Assembly: GCA_022578965.1 (NCBI GenBank)
Contig: MU400987.1
Location: forward strand, 1 to 16,123
Direction: 5' to 3'
Origin: Xylaria sp. FL1777
Lineage: Eukaryota > Ascomycota > Sordariomycetes > Xylariales > Xylariaceae
Length of the DNA stretch: 16,123 nt
The translations under genes were made by a program, and so were the position numbers. A model generated the notes under the pieces. It made no database searches and had not been told where the DNA came from. It saw only the letters and a program-made list of their open reading frames with translations. How positions within the stretch are numbered: the first letter of the stretch is position 1; every line of letters starts with the position of its first letter. Of the stretch, positions 9,821-16,123 are shown piece after piece.

Positions 9821-12261
9821 CTAGTTTATAATTATTTTAGCAGTTTTTAAGTGTTTTTTAAGTTTTTAAGTATTATTAACGTATAAATATTTTTTTTATT
9901 TAATAAAATACTTAACGTTATTGTTGTTTTAACGGAAATTTAATATATTTTTAACTTTATAAATGTTTTAATTCGTTTTTATTTTTAGTTATATTTTAAT
10001 AAATATTTTAATAAGTGCTAGTTCTAATAAAAAAATGTAAAAAATAAGGTAAATTTGCATGTTTTTTAGTAATAATAGTTTATAATTAATAAATAAAATA
10101 ATTTCTTTAATTTTAAAAAAGCTAAGTTTTTTAAATTTTAATTTATTGCTTAGTTGTTTTGTTTTAATTTAAAAAATACTAGTATTTATATTTTGTTTTT
10201 ATTATAATAAATAAACTTTGTTTCCTTTTTTAAAGGCTGGTTTTTTAGTTTATTTTTTGTTATAATATATTAATATTTATTGTTATAAAAACTAAAAACA
10301 TAGTTATAGTTTAGCTTATAGCGTTTTAATTTCTGTTGCAATAGTTTTTGCTTAAAGTGCTATAATTAAAATAGCAAATGCTTTTATTAATGTTTTTTTT
10401 TGTTTTTTAATAGTTGCTTATTGTTTATAAATAGCTTTATATAAAGATATATTTATATTTTTGTTTGTTAATATATTATATAAAATCTATATTATTAATA
10501 ATAGTTTTATTTAATTGTTTTATTAATAATTAACGTAATTTTATAAGTATTGCTTTAGTATTTAGTTTAGTTTTTTTGTTTGTTTGTTAGTTTATAAGTA
10601 GTAAATAGTTAAAAACTTTAGTTTAATACTAATAAGTTTAAAAAAACTAGTTTTAAACTTAAAAATAAATAGCTTATTTTAGTTTAAAACAATTTTTTTT
10701 AATAGCTTATGCTTATTTAAATATTAGTATATAAAAGCGTATATAAATTGTTTAGCTATTATATTTCTTTTAAACAATAAAAAGTAAGCATACTTAGTAA
10801 GTTTATTAATAATAACTTATATTTTATTATATTATACTTTTATAATTAAATCGGTTAATAAAAGTAATACTATAATAAAATCTTAAGCAATAGTATGTTA
10901 TGCTTGTTTAAATATATATATAAGTTATAATAGTTTATAAAGCTTATGTTAAGCTGCTTTAGCTTTGTTATAAATATTACATTTCTTTATAATAAACTTA
11001 ATTATGTTTTATAGTTTTAAAAAATCGTATTTTTTTTATAGTTGTTAAACTATTTTTGTTGCTTTTTAATATTTATATAATAAATATTTATAGAACTTTT
11101 TAATAAACTTGTTTTATAAAAATTTTAGTAAGTAAACCTTGCGTTTATATATTAGTTTATTATTTTTTAATTTTTTATGCTTTTATAGCTATGCTAACTT
11201 TTTTAAGTTATAAGCTTATTATAGCTATATATTTGTAAAGTTTTTAAGTATAATTTTAACTTTTAAGCTTTTATTTTTTTAGGAATATAATACTTAAATG
11301 TTTTTTTTTAAAACTTTAAATCTTTTTTAATTTTGTTAATTAAGTATGTTTGCTTAAATGTTTTTTTTTCTTTTAATGTAGCATATTTTAAAGTTAAATT
11401 TAAAAAAAAAAACTATTTAATTTTTATATTGTTTAATAATTTCTTATATAGTTATAAACTTTATTAAGTTTTAATAATTTAAATAAATTTTAATTAGTTT
11501 TGTAGTTTTTATAAAGAATAGTTTTTACTTTTTAAGTGCTATAATAATTGCAAACAGTTCTTTGTTATATATAAGGTATTATAATGCTACGTTTTGTAGT
11601 GCTTTAAAGTAATAAGCTATTAAGTGTTATTTTTTATTGTTTTTTAGTTGTTTTAAAACTTTTGCAATTATATTATTTAAAGCATTTATTTTTAACTTTT
11701 TTTTTTTTTATAGATTAAGTAGCTTAATTATAAAGTTAAAAATAACTTTTAGTTTTAGTTTTTTAAAAGCTTTTTAGGCTTTTTTTAAAATTAAGAAGGA
11801 CTTTTTTTTGTATTTTTTTTTTGTATACTTTATAAAATAAAATGCTATTTTTCTAAAGTTTTAAATTAACATTTAAACATAGTTTAAAAATTTTAATGCT
11901 TGTTATATGTTTATAATAGTAGCTAAATTAAGTATTTTCTAGTTTTGTACTATATTAATTTTTAACTATTAAATCTATATTTGTTTTAAAATAATTATAA
12001 ATTTTAAAAAGTTGATTTTTTATGTATACTATATATACTTTTTTATATTAAATTGTAATTTTGCTTATTTAAGTGTTTTTAATACTTAAGTTATATGTTT
12101 TTTATATTTTTTTAATGTTTTAAAATAAATTAGAATATTGTTTAAATAAATAAACATAAATTTATTTAAAAATTTTTATAAAATTGTTATTATTATATAT
12201 TAAAAGCTAGCTAATGCGTTTTATAGTTTTTATAGCATAACTATATATTTATATAGTTTAT
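9821..12261 (-). pseudogene. pol: Ty3/gypsy pol of copy A: partial RT, RNase H, integrase, chromodomain
   Basis: One minus-strand frame holds for 2.4 kb from 12261 to the stop at 9823-9821, with RIP-type stops but no frameshift. In order: the end of RT with KLYKYIVML (12260-12235) and YLNNILIY (about 12145-12125; family form YxDD, both Asp now Asn at 12142-12137); FLKFIII and KIAFYF of the thumb; RNase H with LIAYYFKALQNVAL and YNKELFAIIIALKK (about 11620-11520); integrase zinc module with KKCNIYNKAK (10987-10960), where the second Cys is now Tyr (10972-10970); integrase core with DFI, LTKYA and the mutated DRD/TDGQTER regions; a GPY/F-like KKLSFFKIKE (about 10130); and a chromodomain with VKYFIK, stop, KKYLYVNNT, stop, KLKKHL (about 9940-9850), where both Trp codons are stops. 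It is not functional. Confidence 0.88.
12257..12261. repeat. Putative target site of element B in element A
   Basis: The five bases before LTR3 are TTTAT. They belong to copy A's RT, as shown by the same bases at 15872-15876 in copy B. If B inserted here, TTTAT followed by ATATTGTTTATATAGC-like sequence should appear again after B's 5' LTR. Confidence 0.55.
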
Positions 12262-12269
12262 TGTAATAG

Positions 12270-12295
12270 ACCTGTTATATATTAATATAACAGGT
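12270..12295. repeat. Perfect palindrome at the U5 end of LTR3
   Basis: Identical to the one at 8632-8657: arms ACCTGTTATAT and ATATAACAGGT, loop ATTA. It is kept intact although neighbouring bases differ by transitions. Confidence 0.85.
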
Positions 12296-12546
12296 TTACC
12301 TTTGGGGTCTTAATTTGCAAGTAATAATAAGATCCTTAGTAATAGTCCGTTAAAGAGGTTTTTAAGGTACTTTTATTACTATGCATTAATAGAAGTCTTA
12401 AAGAATTAAAAGTAATAAGTGTATTAATGCTTAACAATTATAAGAAATTAATAGCTAAAGAACTAAAACTAAATAAATAACTAAATATAAAAAGTGCTTA
12501 ACTATATAAACAAAAAAGAAATAAAAAAAGTAAAAACTTTCCTTGG

Positions 12547-12650
12547 ATTATTGTAAGTTTAGTAAACACTAAATTACTATAAGCTTAGTAAGCTTTAAAT
12601 TACTATAAGCTTAGTAAGCCTTAAATTACTGTAAGCCTAGTAAGCTAAGT
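12547..12650. repeat. Four 26-bp tandem units inside LTR3
   Basis: Units begin at 12547, 12573, 12599 and 12625. The best two read ATTACTATAAGCTTAGTAAG plus CTTTAA or CCTTAA. The core TAAGCTTAGTAAGC is partly self-complementary. The array takes the place held by the 38-bp array in LTR1 and LTR2 but has no visible similarity to it. Confidence 0.85.
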
Positions 12651-12751
12651 AAGTTATTATATAACTTAGCTTTAGTTAGCATAAAACTTCCGAAGTATAT
12701 ATAAAAGCATTAAGTTGCTTTAAAAGCTACCTTAGTGCTAATTTTGTAATA

Positions 12752-12766
12752 TTATTTCCTTTTTTC
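12752..12766 (-). other. Polypurine tract of element B
   Basis: On the minus strand GAAAAAAGGAAATAA lies directly against the LTR start TATTAC. Its position shows that 12262-12751 is the 3' LTR of the minus-strand element to its right. Confidence 0.75.
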
Positions 12767-12769
12767 TAG

Positions 12770-12788
12770 AATTGTTGTTTTAACAATT
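12770..12788. repeat. Short hairpin next to the polypurine tract (copy B)
   Basis: AATTGTT, spacer GTTTT, AACAATT. It is the counterpart of the hairpin at 9162-9180 in copy A. Confidence 0.5.
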
Positions 12789-12827
12789 TCCTGTAAGTAT
12801 TTTTCTTTTTTTTCTTTATATATTAAA

Positions 12828-13421
12828 ATATTAAAGCATATTAAAAAAACTAACTGCTTATTAAAAACAAAGCAAAAACTTGCTTTTGCTTCTTTTATTA
12901 ACTCTACTAGTTATAAAGTTATGCTTTATTTTTGTTACTTTGATTAATTATTAATATATAAAATAACAAATAATATGTTTTGTTGCTTTAAATGTATATG
13001 TGCTAGCTGCTCTTATAACAAATTAAAAGTTCTAATTAATTTAATTAACAATATAGTTTTCAAGCACTGTTGTTTTAAAGAAAAAGAAAAGCAAGCAAAG
13101 CAATAGCTATTTTTAGTTTAAAAAGAACTAAAACAAGCTTAAAATAGCTTTAACTCCGTTTTAAGCAAACTAGCTTAGCTTTACATACAAAAATGTTTTC
13201 TAAAAGCAAAAAGCATTAAAATAGTTTAGCAGAAGCTTTAGTCCTTAAATAAGTTAAACAAAATAAAGCGCATTAAAAAAAAACAAAAAGCGCTAGCAAA
13301 AAAGCAAAAACAACAAAAAAAGCAAGCTAAAGCAACATAAGCTGCTTTATCTAAGTTTAATTAGAACTTTTTAAGCGTTTCTTTTAAAGTTAACTTTTTC
13401 TCTTTAGTTTTAAGCAGTTAA
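12828..13421 (+). pseudogene. Accessory ORF of chromovirus B, convergent to pol (degraded)
   Basis: The frame ends in TAA at 13419-13421. It is free of stops from 12783 to about 12943, then broken by isolated RIP-type stops. The start is uncertain: in-frame ATGs lie at 12921 and 12975, and ATA at 12828 may be a mutated ATG by position relative to copy A. I give the longest reasonable span. A Cys cluster reads MFCCFKCICASC (12975-13010), with another Cys pair at KHCCFKEKEKQAK. The middle is highly charged (IKKKQKALAKKQKQQKKQAK, about 13270-13335), a probable coiled coil originally richer in Glu and Arg. The tail ALSKFN, stop, NFLSVSFKVNFFSLVLSS ends 16 bases before the pol stop on the opposite strand. 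Only the tail and overall plan match copy A closely. No function is known to me. Confidence 0.65.
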
Positions 13422-13437
13422 AATGTTAGCAGTAAAA

Positions 13438-16123
13438 CTAACTTATAATTGCTATAGTAGTTTCTAAGTGTTTTTTAAGTTCTTAAATATTATTAGTATA
13501 TAAGTATTTGTTTTATTTAATAAAATATTTAACATTATTATTGTTTTAACAAAAATTTAGTATATTTTTAACTTTATAAACGTTTTAATTTATTTTTATC
13601 TTTAGTTATGTTTTAATAAATGTTTTAATAAGTGTTAGTTTTAGTAAAAAAATGTAAAAAACAAAGTATATTTGCATATTTTTTAGTAATAACAGTTTAT
13701 AGTTAGTAAGTAAAATAACTTCTTTAATTTTAAAAAAACCAAGTTTTTTAAACTTTAATTTATTGCTTAGTTGTTTTGTTTTAATTTAAAAAACATTAGT
13801 ATTTACGTTTTATTTTTATTATAGCAAATAAACCTTGTTTTCTTTTTTAAAAGCTAGTTCTTTAATTTATTTCTTGTTATAGTATACTAATATCCGTTAT
13901 TATAAAAACTAAAAATATAACTGCAGTTTAACTTATAGCGTTTTAATTTCTGTTGCAATAGTTTTTGCTTAAAATACTATAGTTAAAATAGCAAGTGCTT
14001 TTATTAATGTTTTTTTTTGTCTTTTAATAATTGCTTATTGTTTATAAATAGCTTTATGCAAAGATATATTTATATTTTTGTTTGTTAATATATTATATAA
14101 AATTTATACTATTAGTAATAGTTTTACTTAATTGTTTTATTAGTAGTTAATATAACTTCGTAAGTATTGCTTTAGTATTTAGTTTAGTTTTTTTGTTTGT
14201 TTGTTAGTTTATAAGTAATAAGCAGTTAAAAACTTTAGTTTAATACTAATAAGTTTAAAAAAACTAGTTTTAAACTTAAAAGTAAACAATTTATTTTAGT
14301 TTAAAACAATTTTTTTTAGTAGCTTATGTTTATTTAAATATTAACGTATAAAAGCATATGCAAGTTATTTAGCTATTACGTTTTTTTTAAACAGTAAAAA
14401 ATAAGCATACTTAGTAAGTTTATTAATAATAACCTATATTTTATTATATTATACTTTTATAACTAGATCAATTAATAAAAGTAATACTGTAATAAAATCT
14501 TAAGCAATAATATGCTATGCTTGTTTAAGTATTTATATAAGTTATAGCAATTTATAAGGTTTATATTAAGCTACTTTAGCTTTGTTGCAAATATTGCATT
14601 TTTTTATAATAGATTTAACTATGTTTTATAGTTTTAAAAAATTATACTTTTTTTATAATTGTTGAACTGTTTTTGTTGCTTTTTAGTATTTATATAATAA
14701 ATATTTATAGAATTTCTTAATAAACTTGTTTCGTAAAAATTCCAGTAAATAAACCTTATGTTTATATATTAGCTTGTTATTTTTTAATCTTTTATATTTT
14801 TATAGCTATGCTAACTTTTTTAAGTTATAAGCTTATTATAATTATATATTCATAAAATCCTTAAGTATAACTTTAACTTTTAAGCTTTTATTTTTTTAGA
14901 AATATAATACTTAAATGTTTTTTTTTAAAACTTTAAATCTTTTTTAACTTTATTAACTAAGTATGTTTGCTTAAATGTTTTTTTTTTTTAATATAACATA
15001 TCTTAAAGTTAAATTTGAAAAAAAAAACTATTTAATTCTTATATTGTTTAATAATTTTTTATATAGTTATAAATTTTGTTAAGTTTTAGTAATTTAAATA
15101 GATTTTAATTAGCTTTATAGTTTTTATAAAAAACAGTTTTTATTTTTTAAGTGCTATAATAATTGCAAATAGTTCTTTGTTATATATAAAGTATTATAAT
15201 GCTGCATTTTGTAGTGCTTTAAAATAATAAGCCACTAAGTGCTATTTTTTATTATTTTTTAGTTGTTTTAAAACTTCTGCAATTATACCGTTTAAAGCAT
15301 TTATTTTTAGCTTTTTCTTTTTCTATAAATTAAGTAACTTAACTATAAAGTCAGAAATAACTTTTAGTTTTAGTTTTTTAAAAGCTTTTTAAGCTTTTTT
15401 TAAAATTAAAAAGAACTTTTCTTTATATTTTTTCTTTGTATACTTTATAAAATAAAATGCTATTTTTTTAAAGTTTTAAATTAACATTTAAACATAGTTC
15501 AAAAATCTTAATGCTTATTATATATCTATAATAGTAGCTAAATTAAATATTTTCTAGTTTTATATTGTATTAATTTTTAACTATTAAATTTATATTTGTT
15601 CTAAGGTAATTATAAATCCTAAAAAGTTGATTTTTTATATATGTTATATATACTTTTTTGTATTAAGTTGTAATTTTGCTTATTTAAGTGTTTTTAATAC
15701 TTAAGTTATATGTTTCTTATGTTTTTTTAGCGTTCTAAAATAAATAAAAATATTGTTTAAATAAATAAACATAAATTTGTTTAAAAACTTTTATAAAATT
15801 GTTATTATTATGTATTAAAAGCTAGCTAATATATTTTATAGTTCTTATAGCATAATTATATACTTATATAGTTTATATATTGTTTATATAGCAGTTTTTT
15901 ATTTTTTTTTTTTAGCTATTTTAATAGCATAATATTTATTTGAAATATTAATTACTATAAATTATTTTACTTAGCTAATATTTTTTTTTATAGTTACTAG
16001 TAAAATAAGGAAATATTTATTTATAATTATAATTACGTTTAATAATTAATAATTAACTATTATTTGCTATACTAGTTTTTTTTCTTTATTAATTAGTTAT
16101 TTTTTATTTTTTATTTTAAGTAT
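13438..16123 (-). pseudogene. pol: Ty3/gypsy pol of copy B: RT, RNase H, integrase, chromodomain; 5' end outside
   Basis: From the right edge inwards: RT with LNVIIIINKYFLILLV (about 16050-16000), VINISNKYYAIKIA (about 15965-15920), KLYKYIIML and YLNNIFIY (Asp-Asp to Asn-Asn at 15757-15752); RNase H; integrase with KKCNICNKAK (both Cys kept at 14598-14587), DFIT (first catalytic Asp kept, 14499-14497), LTKYA, KIVLN, stop, NKLFT (second Asp now Asn, 14301-14299) and TAYYL, stop, TNKQTKKLN (catalytic Glu now Lys, 14193-14191); KALAILTIVF and YYNKK; KENKVYLL; KQLSNKLKFKKLGFFKIKE (about 13750); and a chromodomain VYKVKNIL...VKYFIK, stop, NKYLYTNNI, stop, ELKKHL (13585-13465). The stop is TAG at 13440-13438, the same place as in copy A. 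A 2-nt loss in a T run at 14978-14989 shifts the frame between RNase H and integrase, unlike copy A. Confidence 0.9.

Larger units (their letters stand above)
8624..12261 (-). mobile_element. Ty3/gypsy chromovirus copy A, 3' part, interrupted by copy B
   Basis: In minus-strand order this holds RT (second half only), RNase H, integrase, chromodomain, a convergent accessory ORF, polypurine tract and 3' LTR. Everything upstream of RT motif B (gag, protease, the first half of RT, primer-binding site and 5' LTR) is missing. The break lies exactly at the TG...CA edge of copy B's LTR (12262), inside a codon run that copy B continues past its own equivalent point (15876). A nested insertion of B into A explains this better than an independent truncation. 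Mutations are overwhelmingly C-to-T and G-to-A. Confidence 0.85.
12262..12751 (-). mobile_element. 3' LTR of element B (LTR3), divergent U3
   Basis: 490 bp. On the minus strand it starts TATTACAAAAT and ends CTATTACA (mutated CTGTTACA). The first 260 or so plus-strand bases (12262 to about 12520, the R/U5 side) align well with LTR1 and LTR2. After that it is different sequence, including a 26-bp tandem array instead of the 38-bp palindromic one, until the shared last ten bases. It thus defines a second subfamily. It shows a mix of C-to-T and G-to-A changes and is less decayed than the DNA left of 8600. Confidence 0.87.
12262..16123 (-). mobile_element. Ty3/gypsy chromovirus copy B, 3' part, runs off the right edge
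   Basis: Same family and orientation as copy A: 3' LTR (12262-12751), polypurine tract, convergent accessory ORF and pol. It is collinear with A across pol (offset 3617 at the pol stop and at the integrase Cys, 3615 at the RT motif). Unlike A, its RT continues past 15876 to the window end. Its gag, primer-binding site and 5' LTR would lie beyond 16123. It is probably the younger insertion, because its LTR interrupts A. Confidence 0.87.

Noticed and set aside
1394..12295. Regularly recurring palindromes as a CRISPR-like array
   Set aside because: The three palindromes are thousands of bases apart and are simply the U5 ends of three LTRs.
8624..12751. A complete element bounded by LTR2 and LTR3
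   Set aside because: The LTRs belong to different subfamilies (different U3 and tandem arrays). The interior stops in mid-RT with no gag or primer-binding site next to LTR3, and LTR3 has its own polypurine tract on the other side, so it is the 3' LTR of copy B.
13850..14030. Double frameshift within copy B pol downstream of the integrase core
   Set aside because: It came from miscounting an A run. With nine A residues at the run the reading continues in one frame through KALAILTIVF and YYNKK.
15872..15900. Right boundary of copy B at the point where copies A and B stop aligning
   Set aside because: The RT reading continues in frame in B past this point (VINISNKYYAIKIA and further motifs upstream), so only copy A ends there.
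1..16123. Fungal or protist mitochondrial genome, or an AT-rich protozoan chromosome
   Set aside because: The base composition would fit, but multi-copy LTR elements with a chromodomain pol and transition-only differences between copies point to nuclear fungal DNA under RIP. No mitochondrial genes or tRNAs were seen.

Overview
This window looks like a gene-free, extremely AT-rich block of nuclear DNA from a filamentous ascomycete (Pezizomycotina-type) fungus, with transposons degraded by C-to-T and G-to-A mutation of the repeat-induced point mutation (RIP) type. The reasons are the very low GC content, stop codons in every frame, repeat copies that differ almost only by C/T and G/A transitions, and a chromodomain-bearing Ty3/gypsy element. 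No intact host gene, tRNA or rRNA was found.

Layout. 1-1393: AT-rich filler, nothing recognised. 1394-1912: a solo LTR with a 5-bp target-site duplication. 1918-8623: AT-rich filler with a strand switch (A-rich top strand before about 5000, T-rich after about 5200), a weak candidate MITE at 4999-5166 and an unrecognised minus-strand coding ghost at about 6180-8160. 8624-12261: Ty3/gypsy element A on the minus strand, with its 3' LTR at 8624-9143, polypurine tract, a plus-strand accessory ORF, and pol up to the middle of RT. 12262-16123: element B, same family and orientation, with its 3' LTR at 12262-12751 and pol running off the right edge.

How the parts relate. On the minus strand pol reads RT, RNase H, zinc-binding integrase, GPY/F-like stretch and C-terminal chromodomain, so these are chromoviruses. 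A stops exactly at the outer edge of B's LTR, in the middle of a codon run that B itself continues. B therefore probably inserted into A's RT, and the rest of A should lie past the right edge. Between the pol stop and the 3' LTR each element carries a convergent plus-strand ORF with a Cys-rich start, a charged helical middle and a conserved tail, ending 16-17 bases from the pol stop. The two pol copies are nearly collinear (2 nt net difference over about 2.3 kb), whereas the accessory ORFs and the U3 half of the LTRs are strongly diverged. This mosaic pattern is the most interesting feature of the window.

Limits: all alignments were made by eye. Element identity rests on multi-domain motif order and is secure. 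The candidate MITE and the 6180-8160 ghost are tentative.
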